Shown here piece by piece: positions 51,662-59,749 of a stretch of DNA of 64,000 nt; positions within the stretch are counted from its first letter, which is position 1, and each line of letters opens with the position of its first letter. A program made the position numbers and the translations under genes. Under the pieces are notes generated by a model that saw only the letters and a list, made by a program, of their open reading frames with translations, had not been told where the DNA came from and made no database searches. The stretch comes from JAJISG01 sp964347325 (GTDB lineage Archaea; Thermoplasmatota; Thermoplasmata; RBG-16-68-12; JAJISG01), in NCBI GenBank assembly GCA_964347325.1, contig CAYFYA010000006.1:43586-107585 (forward strand), in the 5' to 3' direction.

Positions 51662-52183
51662 ATGGAAGGAGAGGAGGCCCTAGCCCTCGAGAGACGCAGG
51701 AGGATCTACCAGTTCATCAGGTCCCACCCTGGACTTCACCTCAGGGCTTTGGAGAAGAGGCTGGGCATCGCCCTCGGCGACCTGCGCTACCACCTGGAAT
51801 ACCTGGAAAAGAAGGGGCTGGTTGGCAGCAGAACCGACGGCTACCGTAAGACCTTCTTCTCCGCCAAGGATGTCTCTCTACCGGACAGGGACGTACTCGC
51901 GCTGTTGCGCCAGCGAGCCCCCAGGAGGATAGTCCTACACCTCATGCTCAGGGAGAGCTCCACCTTCGAGGAGCTTCGTGAAGAGCTAGGAGTCTCCAAA
52001 TCCACACTGTCCTTCCACCTGGGGAAGCTGACATCAAAGGGCTTGGTCAAGTCGGCCCGCAGAGAGGGGAGGAACGTCTACGACCTGCCGGACAAGGAGG
52101 CGGTGGCGGAGCTTCTCATCACGTATAGGGAGAGCTTCCTCGACGCCGCGGTCGACAGGGTCCTGGACGTTTGGTTGCGATGA
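51662..52183 (+). CDS. Tandem winged-helix transcriptional regulator
   Basis: 173 residues with two winged helices: RRIYQFIRSHPGLHLRALEKRLGIALGDLRYHLEYLEKKGLVGSRTDGYRKTFFSA (1-70) and RAPRRIVLHLMLRESSTFEELREELGVSKSTLSFHLGKLTSKGLVKSARREGRNVYDL (75-150), as in archaeal DUF-type HTH regulators. It is in an operon with the small membrane protein just upstream. Confidence 0.85.
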   Translation: MEGEEALALERRRRIYQFIRSHPGLHLRALEKRLGIALGDLRYHLEYLEKKGLVGSRTDGYRKTFFSAKDVSLPDRDVLALLRQRAPRRIVLHLMLRESSTFEELREELGVSKSTLSFHLGKLTSKGLVKSARREGRNVYDLPDKEAVAELLITYRESFLDAAVDRVLDVWLR

Positions 52184-52206
52184 CTCGCCCCACTCACCCA
52201 CGTGCT

Positions 52207-52617
52207 TCAATAGCCGACGCGAGTGATTGAGTACCACGTCGCGGCCAGGCTGGTGAAGTAGGTCGCGAGAGTGGCGACACCGTACCTCTTGTCGACCAGA
52301 AAGGAATATCCGATCATGCCCCAGATCGAGACGTAGAAGAGAAGGAGGTATGGACCCAAGAGGACAGTGCCCCGAAAGTCCACCGTCAGAATGTAGTCCA
52401 GAACCAGCTCGACCACCAGATATGAGACGAGCAGCGCGGGAAGGACATAGGTCCACCAATCTCTCTTCCACCTTGCATTCAGAATGGCGAAGCTACCTGC
52501 GGGCAGTGCCAGCGCAATTGTCGCGAGGCCGAATGCGGACTCGAGCGTCTCCAATCCCGCGGGACGGGAGAGCATGATGCCGGTCACCAAGACATTCACG
52601 AGGTTGATTGCTACCAC
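52207..52617 (-). CDS. Four-helix membrane protein of unknown function
   Basis: 136 residues with four or five membrane helices (LVNVLVTGIMLS, AFGLATIALALPAGSFAIL, WWTYVLPALLVSYLVVELVLDYIL, LLGPYLLLFYVSIWGMIGYSFLV). Start is GTG at 52617. Open sequence upstream would encode VRLDIHRVDLGL in the same frame, so a longer product with an unusual start cannot be excluded. No family recognised. Confidence 0.62.
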   Translation of the reverse strand: MVAINLVNVLVTGIMLSRPAGLETLESAFGLATIALALPAGSFAILNARWKRDWWTYVLPALLVSYLVVELVLDYILTVDFRGTVLLGPYLLLFYVSIWGMIGYSFLVDKRYGVATLATYFTSLAATWYSITRVGY

Positions 52618-52844
52618 AAGACCGAGATCGACTCGGTGGATGTCCAGACGGACATTCAGATTAACGCCTTCGGCTGAGAATCGATGTTCCGCTTAAGCCA
52701 CCATGCTTGGCCTACCGCTCCCCTGCAATCGCTACCCGCAAGATAGCCCTCGTAGAACGGGGGACATAAGGATTGACCCGTCCTACGACGGCTCTGTCTA
52801 CCGGCTCAACTACCATCTCCCTGGCTCGCTCTCTATGAGACGAG

Positions 52845-53297
52845 GTGACGAAGATGTGGTCCTTGGGACTGGCAGCAAAGGACAAAGGAATACGAAGGGA
52901 GGACGAGGAGCTCGCACGCTACGCGCGCTGGGAGTACGGCGAGTCCGATGGAAGATGGCTGATTCTCCAAGCCAAGCGAGAAGCGAAGGACGGAAGCAGG
53001 CGCCGATTCCGCCGCTGGTTCAGCTCACGCCTCGCTGCCAGGAGGCGCCCGGAGTCAGTGAGACCCGAGAAAGCCATCTCAGATCGCGGCTTGAGGACAG
53101 CCAACGACGGCGGCGTCACGCTAACGGAGGAGATCCCCGCTCTGGAGTGCGTCCACGATAGCCTGCGATCCCTAGGAGGCGGGGGCAACGCCTCCTACTA
53201 CCGGTGCCAATCCTGCTCACAGGTCGTTATCGCCCAGGGCGGCACATGGTGGGTCCTTCGGTTTAGAGATGAAGGTAAAGCCAGAGCTTTGGAGTGA
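52845..53297 (+). CDS. Hypothetical protein with LARY-x-R-x-EYGE motif and zinc ribbon
   Basis: 150 residues. N-terminal EELARYARWEYGESDGRWLI resembles the segment in the 11812-12156 protein. A basic linker follows (RRRFRRWFSSRLAARRR), then a C-terminal domain LECVHDSLRSLGGGGNASYYRCQSCSQVVIAQGGTWWVLRF with a C-H-C-C arrangement that could bind zinc. Layout suggests a nucleic-acid-associated protein, which is inference. Start ambiguous between ATG at 52845 and ATG at 52854. Confidence 0.55.
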   Translation: MTKMWSLGLAAKDKGIRREDEELARYARWEYGESDGRWLILQAKREAKDGSRRRFRRWFSSRLAARRRPESVRPEKAISDRGLRTANDGGVTLTEEIPALECVHDSLRSLGGGGNASYYRCQSCSQVVIAQGGTWWVLRFRDEGKARALE

Positions 53298-53321
53298 TGG
53301 GACTCAGGCGGGCCTTCACCA

Positions 53322-53861
53322 CTAACTGCCTTCCGGAGGCACATCAGCTCCCTCGAGTTCCAGGAGCTTCCGCTTCGTCACGGGCCCATCCCCACCGCTA
53401 TACGCTCCGATGCCCCCCGCGGCCGGAACCACCCGGTGGCAAGGAACGATGAGCGGGACCGGATTCCGAGCGCAGGCGTTTCCCACGGCCCGAGTCGCCT
53501 TGGGGCGACCGAGGAGGCGCGCGATTTCGCCGTAGGTCACCGTGGAGCCTCGAGGGAGCGTCCTCAGGAAGGCGAGGACCTGGCGCTCGAAGGGTCCCAC
53601 GTCAAGGTCCAGCGGGATGTCGCTGAGATCCCCCTCTCCCGTCTTGACTTTCTCAAGAATCCGTGTCAGGTATGGATGGGATGTCTCCTCTCGGCCGAGC
53701 CGTTTTCTCGCCAGCCGAACCCTCCTCACGCGGCCTCCCAGGACCTCGAGCTGCACGTACAGCCCGAGCTCGCGGCTGAACTTCGAATACAGGTCGAGGG
53801 CTTCCCCCGTCGCTCCCAATGACTCGCGGACTCGGTCCTCCTCCGTTGAGATGCGCTCCAT
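53322..53861 (-). CDS. ogt: Methylated-DNA--protein-cysteine methyltransferase
   Basis: 179 residues. The suicidal acceptor cysteine is C141 in PLIVPCHRVVPAAGG, preceded by the DNA-binding helix (STVTYGEIARLLGRPKATRAVGNACARNP). A ferredoxin-like N-terminal domain (LYVQLEVLGGRVRRVRLARKRL) is present. Repairs O6-alkylguanine by irreversible transfer to its cysteine. Together with Tag and the Tag-like gene it provides alkylation-damage repair. Confidence 0.95.
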   Translation of the reverse strand: MERISTEEDRVRESLGATGEALDLYSKFSRELGLYVQLEVLGGRVRRVRLARKRLGREETSHPYLTRILEKVKTGEGDLSDIPLDLDVGPFERQVLAFLRTLPRGSTVTYGEIARLLGRPKATRAVGNACARNPVPLIVPCHRVVPAAGGIGAYSGGDGPVTKRKLLELEGADVPPEGS

Positions 53862-53958
53862 GGCGTGGGATGGAACCCGTAGATAATGGCCCTTGCCCCG
53901 GCCATGCCCGGACCTTAATCGGCCTCATATAGGCTCCCCGTGATTACACCGACCGGCC

Positions 53959-54723
53959 ATGAACGAAAATGCGATTACCCGGGAGGAGATCAGCAGGTCC
54001 TTGGAAAATGCCCTCCGTCCACTCGGCTTCATCGACGCATTTTATGAGGGAGGAGCTGCGGCCTGGGCCCGAGTCGACGAGTGGTCCGACATGGACCTCT
54101 ACGTCGTCGTGGAGGACGGCAAGGCCGAGGAGGCGTTCCAGGCGATCGAAGCAGCACTGGGGCGCCTGGGGCCCATCGAGGAGACCTACGTCGTGACGGG
54201 CTTGCATTCGGTTGGGTTGTCTCAGAAGTTCTACCGCCTTCGGAACACGAGCCCCTTCCTCCTCATCGATATGGCGGTGCTGACGCGTTCGGCCCCGGAG
54301 AAGTACATGCAGCCCGAGATTCACGGTCGCAACGTCGTTCACTTCGATAAGACGGGGGTGACGGAGGCCCTTCCCTTGGACATGGAGGGCTTTGAGGCCC
54401 AAATGCGGGAACGGCTCGTCACCCTGAAGCGGAGGACGGAGATGTTCCACGTCGAGGTCTCGAAGGAGCTGAACCGCCAGCACTGGGTGGAGGCCCTTCA
54501 CATCTATCGGGCCTACGTGCTCGGCCCACTGGTCACTGTCTTGAGCATGGTGCATCGACCCATGCACCACGAATTCGGCATGCAGTACGTCTACCACGAG
54601 CTGCCTGAGAAGGTGGTTAGCCGCCTCGAGCGCCTGGCTTTCGTGTCCGACCCCGAGGACCTCCGCGAACGCTACAAGGAGGCCCTCGAATGGTTCCGGG
54701 AGGTGGCGGCCGCTCTGGGGTAG
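53959..54723 (+). CDS. Nucleotidyltransferase-like protein
   Basis: 254 residues. The N-terminal 100 residues resemble a Pol beta-type nucleotidyltransferase fold with AWARVDEWSDMDLYVVVED, where the S-D-x-D pair matches the metal-binding motif. The C-terminal half is helical and could be a substrate-specificity domain as in aminoglycoside nucleotidyltransferases. Start near a CATATAGG element about 33 nt upstream, so nearly leaderless. Substrate unknown. Confidence 0.7.
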   Translation: MNENAITREEISRSLENALRPLGFIDAFYEGGAAAWARVDEWSDMDLYVVVEDGKAEEAFQAIEAALGRLGPIEETYVVTGLHSVGLSQKFYRLRNTSPFLLIDMAVLTRSAPEKYMQPEIHGRNVVHFDKTGVTEALPLDMEGFEAQMRERLVTLKRRTEMFHVEVSKELNRQHWVEALHIYRAYVLGPLVTVLSMVHRPMHHEFGMQYVYHELPEKVVSRLERLAFVSDPEDLRERYKEALEWFREVAAALG

Positions 54724-54933
54724 GAAGCTGATCCTCCCTCGAACGCCTGCCCCCTGACCGAGGCGTCCTGCGCCTGCGCCACCTGAGCGCCAACCTGCAG
54801 AATCCAGAGCAAGGCAATCCAATCTCGAGACGGTTCCGAGAATCCATCTCACCAGGACCTTTCCAATTTCCCCGGACCTCGAGTATCCCCCAGACGAGCC
54901 GTAGAGGGACCTGCCTCGCGGCCTCAGGGCCCC

Positions 54934-55302
54934 TCAGGGGGCAGGGGAATCTTTTGTGTACTTCGGCTCGTACAGCTGGACCTTCACGCCGCCGGGCATT
55001 GTAAAGTAGGTCACATAGCCGTAGCCGTGGTCCTCAACCTGCCGATCGAAAACGACGCCCCGTCCTCGAAGGTCCTCTACTGTTCCGTGGATGTCGTCGC
55101 AGTAGAAGGAGACGTCGTGGGTGCCCGAGGGCGTCCGGCCCCGCTCGTCAACCGGATGGACGCCAACGTCGCCTTCAGGCAGGTCGAAGATTAGCCAGCC
55201 ATCGCCGGTGTCCGTGTAGGGTAGCTTCAGCTTGTCCCGAATGAACGCCCGCGCGGCCTCCGGTTCGGAGGAGTAGAATAGGCCGTGAAGGCCTCGTATC
55301 AT
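54934..55302 (-). CDS. VOC-superfamily protein
   Basis: About 122 residues, two VOC half-domains: GLHGLFYSSEPEAARAFIRDKLKLPYTDTGDGWLIFDLPEGDVGVHP and THDVSFYCDDIHGTVEDLRGRGVVFDRQVEDHGYGYVTYFTMPGGVKVQLYEP. GGAGGGTCC precedes the ATG at 55302; the frame is open to 55359 but those residues are not conserved-looking. Substrate unknown; possible resistance or glyoxalase role. Confidence 0.78.
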   Translation of the reverse strand: MIRGLHGLFYSSEPEAARAFIRDKLKLPYTDTGDGWLIFDLPEGDVGVHPVDERGRTPSGTHDVSFYCDDIHGTVEDLRGRGVVFDRQVEDHGYGYVTYFTMPGGVKVQLYEPKYTKDSPAP

Positions 55303-55513
55303 GGACCCTCCTCCCTCACATGGTCGTTCGAGCAGGCCTCCCTCCCGGTGCCTTGGCAATTATTCTCCATAACTACACACCCGTGCTGATGAGGCCAGGC
55401 TGTCGGGAACATTAATGCTGTGGGGTTCTTCTTATATCAGTCAAATCAATCTGAACACTGTAGCCATCGTTGATTGGGGGGGGAAATCGAAGACGTCAGG
55501 CAGCGTTCTCCCT

Positions 55514-56173
55514 GTGTCCAGGACTAAGCAGGAGGCGAGGCGATTCTACGACAGCATCAGCGTATTCTACGATCTCCTTGCAGGGCGCTTTGAGCGGAGT
55601 TATGCCGAGGCAGGCCTCGACCGGCTCTCCATCCGGGCCGGTGAGCGCGTTCTAGAGATCGGCTTCGGCACCGGCCACTGTCTCCGTCGGATCGCCCAGT
55701 CTATCAAGCCCAACGGGAGGGCCTACGGCGTCGACTTGTCCCTCGGCATGGTGGAGGTGACCAGGCGCAGACTGCGAAGAACCTCGTTGACTGGGATTGT
55801 GGAGCTATGTTGCGGGGACGCCCAGGTCCTGCCGTTTCGTGCCGGCGTCTTCGATGCCGTCTTCATGAGTTTCACCCTGGAGCTCTTCGATACTCCCGAT
55901 ATTCCCAGGGTGCTCGCGGAGATGAGAAGAGTGCTCAAACCCGGAGGCAGGCTTGGGGCGGTCAGCATGTCTAAGGAGGGTGAGACCGGGGCTCTCCTCA
56001 GGCTCTACGAATGGGCGCATACAAAGTGGCCGGCCTACGTAGACTGCCGCCCTATCTGGCTGGGAAGAGCCCTGGAAGCGGCTGGGTTCAGGATATACAG
56101 TAAGGAGAGAGCATCGATGTTCGGGTTGCCTGGGGAGATCGTCGTCGCCTTGGCCGGGACTGGTGCAGCTTAG
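55514..56173 (+). CDS. Class I SAM-dependent methyltransferase (UbiE-like)
   Basis: About 219 residues from the preferred GTG. SAM motif I LEIGFGTGHCLRRIAQSIKPNGRAYGVDLSLGMVEVTRRRL; middle segment AVFMSFTLELFDTPDIPRVLAEMRRVLKPGGRLGAVSM is typical of UbiE/COQ5-type enzymes. The frame runs open from the ATG at 55415, but a TATA-like TTCTTATATCAG at about 55428-55439 lies inside that stretch, so a downstream start is favoured. Acceptor unknown. Confidence 0.82.
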   Translation: MSRTKQEARRFYDSISVFYDLLAGRFERSYAEAGLDRLSIRAGERVLEIGFGTGHCLRRIAQSIKPNGRAYGVDLSLGMVEVTRRRLRRTSLTGIVELCCGDAQVLPFRAGVFDAVFMSFTLELFDTPDIPRVLAEMRRVLKPGGRLGAVSMSKEGETGALLRLYEWAHTKWPAYVDCRPIWLGRALEAAGFRIYSKERASMFGLPGEIVVALAGTGAA

Positions 56174-56234
56174 CTGGCCTGCCGTTCTACTGACCCTAGG
56201 TGCCGAGCTTCGGATCGAGATTCGAGTGAAACTT

Positions 56235-56333
56235 TCAGGCTACCGCCAAAGGAAAGACGAGATAAGCCAAGGCTAGCCAGGACGCGAGGACCGCGACCCA
56301 CATCTTCCCCGTCAACAGGACGATCCTCTCCAT
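56235..56333 (-). CDS. Candidate 32-residue single-helix membrane protein
   Basis: An ATG-initiated ORF of 32 codons encodes MERIVLLTGKMWVAVLASW followed by LALAYLVFPLAVA, a charged start with one strong membrane helix and high third-position GC. It lies in a 245-nt gap between two plus-strand genes, so it is not a shadow of either. No Shine-Dalgarno site is seen; a TTATTAC-like element about 30 nt upstream could serve as a TATA box. Function unknown. Confidence 0.4.
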   Translation of the reverse strand: MERIVLLTGKMWVAVLASWLALAYLVFPLAVA

Positions 56334-56418
56334 GAGGTACTGCTGCTTCGGAAATAGTTAGTAATAATGCCAAGAGCATTGCCAATGGGGTGGTTGCCTG
56401 TCACTAAAGGACAGCTGG

Positions 56419-56946
56419 ATGGACAAAATGATGGACAAGATGAGCAAGGAGGAGAAGAAGGAGATCATGGATAGCATGATGGGGAGGTTCTTCGCCGACA
56501 TGACCCCGGAGGAGAAGCGGGAAATGATGCAGGGGATGATGCCTAGGATGATGGAGGGGATCACCGCTGAGGACCGGAGGGAGTTGATGCGTTCAATGAT
56601 GCCACCCATGATGTCCCAGATGTTCGCTGGAGGTCGCGAGTGGGGTTCAACGATGATGGACAGGATGATGAACATGATGCGCAGCGAAGTAGGCGAGGAG
56701 GGCCCTCCGCGGGCATCGTCCCCCGAGACGCCAGAGGAGGAGCCCGGGGGAATGATGGAGTGGATGGGCAGGATGATGGAGCGCAGCTTCACCTCCATGA
56801 GTCCCGAAGAGATGACCTCAACAATGCATGAGATCGTTCCCAGGATGATGGAGTCGTGTTTCTCTCAAATGAATGCCGAACAGAGAAAGGGAATGCTCTC
56901 AATGTGTCGAGGCATATTGGACGATATTGAGAAGAAGTACGAGTAG
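56419..56946 (+). CDS. Methionine-rich acidic/basic helical protein
   Basis: 175 residues with about one methionine in every four to five residues, in repeated MM pairs (DKMMDKMSKEEKKEIMDSMMGRFFADMTPEEKREMMQGMMPRMM and later EWMGRMMERSFTSMSPEEM). The repeat unit is roughly M-TPEEKREMM-x-MMPRMM, occurring three times, with a Pro/Glu-rich hinge in the middle. It is soluble with no signal or membrane helix. Similar Met-rich proteins occur in methanogens and deltaproteobacteria and are uncharacterised. Could bind copper/silver, scavenge oxidants or form coiled coils (inference). Confidence 0.72.
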   Translation: MDKMMDKMSKEEKKEIMDSMMGRFFADMTPEEKREMMQGMMPRMMEGITAEDRRELMRSMMPPMMSQMFAGGREWGSTMMDRMMNMMRSEVGEEGPPRASSPETPEEEPGGMMEWMGRMMERSFTSMSPEEMTSTMHEIVPRMMESCFSQMNAEQRKGMLSMCRGILDDIEKKYE

Positions 56947-57099
56947 GCGCTCATAGGATAGAGCCAAACCTTCGATGGAGGTCGGTCCCCCGCCGGACGT
57001 CCTTGGGAAGAACCTAGAGGCGCCCTCGTTCCTGCGACCTCAGGTCAGGCTCAGGATCCTCCACCGTACCGAACGACTCTTGTATCCCGAAGTCCGACC

Positions 57100-57654
57100 T
57101 CAGGGGAGCTCCTTGCCACAGTGTTGGCAGAACTTAGCGTCCATCGCGATTGACCTGCCGCACTCAGGGCACATTCTGACAGGTTGGGGAGACGGAGCTG
57201 GTCGGGCCACCTGGGGCGGCGCCTGAGCATAGGTTGTCGCATACCCAAGTTTCGAGTGGACTAGGAGGAAGAGAACGCCGCCTACCAGGGCCCCTATTGG
57301 AGGAAAGAGCCCGAAGATGCCCAGAATGAGGGAGGAGGTCTGCGCCGTGTCATAGCGACCCATCTCGAGACTGCCTCGCACCGTCCAGGCCCATATCGTG
57401 AAGCCCGCGCTTAACACGAGGAAGACCGTATACGGAAAGATGAAGGGAAACAGCACAGTAGTCTGGAATCCATCAAACATCCCATCGAATCGCGGGCCAG
57501 TCCAAAATGAGTAGAATAGCGCACCTATCACAAGCACCAAAGACCAGATCGCGGTCATGATCGCGAAGAAGATGAATCCGACGAGGGCGTAGCTCTTCGC
57601 GGATTGGATCTGTGCCCAAGCCTGGGGGGTCATGGACTCCGGTGGACCGGCCAT
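57100..57654 (-). CDS. Four-helix membrane protein with C-terminal zinc ribbon
   Basis: 184 residues: three or four membrane helices (SYALVGFIFFAIMTAIWSLVLVIGALFYSFW, VLFPFIFPYTVFLVLSAGFTIW, SLILGIFGLFPPIGALVGGVLFLLV), a proline/alanine linker and a C-terminal ribbon MCPECGRSIAMDAKFCQHCGKEL. The mirror arrangement (ribbon first, then helices) occurs at 37417-37764. ATG at 57654 lies about 22 nt after GTTAAATG and may be leaderless. Function unknown. Confidence 0.8.
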   Translation of the reverse strand: MAGPPESMTPQAWAQIQSAKSYALVGFIFFAIMTAIWSLVLVIGALFYSFWTGPRFDGMFDGFQTTVLFPFIFPYTVFLVLSAGFTIWAWTVRGSLEMGRYDTAQTSSLILGIFGLFPPIGALVGGVLFLLVHSKLGYATTYAQAPPQVARPAPSPQPVRMCPECGRSIAMDAKFCQHCGKELP

Positions 57655-57674
57655 ATCTACCCGCGAGAGCATTT

Positions 57675-57694
57675 AACTATCTGCTGATATAGTT
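57675..57694. promoter_or_regulatory. Inverted repeat in the zinc-ribbon gene promoter
   Basis: AACTAT at 57675-57680 and ATAGTT at 57689-57694 flank an 8-nt spacer, forming a 20-nt palindrome immediately ahead of the zinc-ribbon membrane protein start; it overlaps the likely TATA region. Confidence 0.4.
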
Positions 57695-57718
57695 TGCCAT
57701 CTAGCAGGCGGCTGACGC

Positions 57719-58165
57719 CTATCTCCTGACGAGTTCCTGGCTCACGTCCCAGAGCTGTTTGGCCAGCGTTGTGTCGTAGGACGTGGATGAAGATTGCCGC
57801 GCTTTACGACCCACGAAGTACCCACCCGTGACGCCTTCGACTTCCGCTGAGGTGGCCAGATACAGGACGGTATCCGCTCCCCTCTCGGGGCTCTTCAGAA
57901 ATGGTCGGACCAGCCTGTACAGAATGAGGGAGGACCGGGGCACGTTGGGATCCTTGGCGATGATCCTAGATCTGACTGCGCCGGGGTGCAGGCAGTTCGC
58001 CGTCACTCCCGTGCCCTTCATCTGCCTCGCGAGTTCATATGTGAATAGCACATCGGCAAGCTTCGCGTTGTTGTTGGCCCGTGCTCCTGAGTAGCCGGTC
58101 TCGAGTTGGAGATTGTCGAAGTCGATGGGGCTTCTTCCGGCTGGAGGAAAGCCAGGTTGATGGCG
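57719..58165 (-). pseudogene. Decayed short-chain dehydrogenase (SDR) C-terminus
   Basis: The frame encodes a retinol-dehydrogenase-like C-terminal half (PIDFDNLQLE, then NAKLADVLFTYELARQMKGTGVTANCLHPGAVRSRI) preceded by an in-frame stop at 58166. The N-terminal NAD-binding Rossmann half is absent, and the family catalytic tyrosine of YxxxK is replaced: the expected AYGQSKLA reads ANNNAKLA. A start at 58051 would give only 110 residues. Most likely a non-functional remnant. Confidence 0.7.
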
Positions 58166-58398
58166 TCAGCCAGGTTCGTGGTCTCGACCAGATTGAAGAC
58201 GAGTCGTGCGGCCGGCAGCCATAGTGCGAGAATGAGGGCGCCGAGGGGGTACGGTATGCTAAGAGCTAATACGATTCGCTCGAGCAGAGTAGGTTTTTCC
58301 GGTCCCCCCGACGGATGATCCCCCACAGGAATCCGGCCCGCCGTCGTATTCGGAGACCACTATTTAGGCCTGCCTCACGTCCGAGGGCGCCGAACCGT

Positions 58399-58743
58399 TT
58401 ACCTGAGACCCTTTTGCCGGTAGCGCGCACTCTCGCTGAAGAAGTCCAGGACCCGTGCGCGGCTCAAGAACCGAGCCGAGTGGGTCACTCCAGCAGGAAT
58501 GACATAGTCGTCTCCCGGACCGTAAACCCTCGCATCCTCCCCGATGGTGAGTTCCATCTCGCCCTCGAGCACCACGCCCCATTGGTCATACTCGTGGGAA
58601 TGCGGGGGGACGTCCGCCGTGGGCTTCATTTCAAAGAAGACCAGTTGATGGTCCTCTCCCTGAGCGATCCATCCCCGCACCCCGGGAAAGGGGATCTCTG
58701 CTTCTGGCAGATCGGTAATGACCTTGGGGAACTCAGATCCCAT
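58399..58743 (-). CDS. Cupin-domain protein
   Basis: 114 residues, a single cupin barrel: motif 1 PPHSHEYDQWGVVLEGEMEL (two histidines and a glutamate-region ligand) and motif 2 GPGDDYVIPAGVTHSARF. Small cupin_2 proteins bind a metal and serve as epimerases, dioxygenases or sensors; this one cannot be assigned further. Upstream lies the remnant cluster at 58933-59186. Confidence 0.85.
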   Translation of the reverse strand: MGSEFPKVITDLPEAEIPFPGVRGWIAQGEDHQLVFFEMKPTADVPPHSHEYDQWGVVLEGEMELTIGEDARVYGPGDDYVIPAGVTHSARFLSRARVLDFFSESARYRQKGLR

Positions 58744-58932
58744 GGACTCCTCTCCGGGCCCTGACAGGCCGAGAATTCAGAAGGGGGCCGCCATACAAAA
58801 ACCCTGTTGGCCACGCGTCCTGTCGAGATTCACAGCAGCCACGGTGGCGAGCGGCCACCTGGACGGATGATCGGCGTCCAGCGCAAGCTCTAAGTCGCAG
58901 ACAGCCATCGGGGGGAAAGGCGAGGCGGTCTT

Positions 58933-59100
58933 GTGACGGAGAAATCCTTTGTTCAGAGGCACGCTGTCTTGCTCTACTTCGTCCTCGTATACCTCATCGC
59001 CTGGCTCGGCGTCTACCTGGCCGTGGGTACGCGATTCCTAGGTGGCGAGGTTCTGAAGCTGAGCGATGTTGGGTTTATGGCCATCCCCATGAGGAGCTGA
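58933..59100 (+). pseudogene. Truncated CPBP-family membrane protease N-terminus
   Basis: A GTG-initiated 55-residue ORF (VQRHAVLLYFVLVYLIAWLGVYLAVGTRFLG) matches the first transmembrane helix of CPBP/CAAX intramembrane proteases but stops before any catalytic EExxR or H motif. It is fused without gap to a cyclase remnant, suggesting a deletion removed the rest. Confidence 0.6.
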
Positions 59101-59186
59101 CGGAGATCCACTTCTATTACGACGCCCTTGGGATGATGACACAGCTGGGGATGGCTCCTGAGGTTCCCTCGCAAGGGCAAGACTGA
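59082..59186 (+). pseudogene. Remnant of a SnoaL-like cyclase C-terminus
   Basis: In the second reading frame, overlapping the end of the protease remnant, HPHEELTEIHFYYDALGMMTQLGMAPEV is the characteristic C-terminus of SnoaL-like polyketide/ester cyclases; it ends at a TGA at 59184. No upstream cyclase sequence is in frame beyond the overlap. Together the two fragments look like one deletion junction. Confidence 0.55.
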
Positions 59187-59248
59187 TTCTCAAGGGATGT
59201 CTGCATCTGTGATCGACCCGACGAGGCGCCCCCCGAGTTGCCTCTGGC

Positions 59249-59749
59249 CTACAGTACGAACACGAGCACCCTCATGTACAACATCGTGAAGGCAGTGCTG
59301 TACAATGCCATCAAGCCGACCACGGTGACCTCGGCAAGTCGATGGTTCATCCTGTTCCGAAGATAGTCAGTCAGGTCCACGGCCATGTAGTAGAAGGCCA
59401 CGGTAATCACCGGCCAAACAAAGATGGCCCTGGGCATCCAACCGGAACCAATCGTGATCATGTTGGGCACATCCGCAATGACGTAGCTCATCGCCCCGAA
59501 GATGATTGCCATCATCTCGGTCCAGAGCGCATAGATGCCAAGGGCTAGGTAGGCGAGGGGCTTGGGGATGCGAGGTCGGAGCGCGTAGTATAGAACCATC
59601 GCCAGGGGCCAGGCCACGGCTGGGATGGCATAATGGACGTAGAGCCAGGCATTGAAGACAAAGCCCAAAGTGTCAGAAACCATACCGAATGTGAACCCGA
59701 GAAGAGCAATCCACACGTACCTCTGCCTGGGCGTCATCGAGTCCACCAT
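59249..59749 (-). CDS. Membrane protein of unknown function, five helices
   Basis: 166 residues with five membrane segments (YVWIALLGFTFGMVSDTLGF, YAIPAVAWPLAMVLYYAL, LAYLALGIYALWTEMMAIIFGAM, IFVWPVITVAFYYMAVDL, VTVVGLMALYSTAFTMLYMRVLVFVL). The methionine at residue 5 may be the true start. No family match recognised. It is convergent with the remnant cluster. Confidence 0.65.
   Translation of the reverse strand: MVDSMTPRQRYVWIALLGFTFGMVSDTLGFVFNAWLYVHYAIPAVAWPLAMVLYYALRPRIPKPLAYLALGIYALWTEMMAIIFGAMSYVIADVPNMITIGSGWMPRAIFVWPVITVAFYYMAVDLTDYLRNRMNHRLAEVTVVGLMALYSTAFTMLYMRVLVFVL

Noticed and set aside
53944..54852. 302-residue minus-strand frame opposite the nucleotidyltransferase-like gene
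   Set aside because: The plus-strand product has an S-D-x-D nucleotidyltransferase motif and a near-leaderless promoter; the minus frame has no domain.
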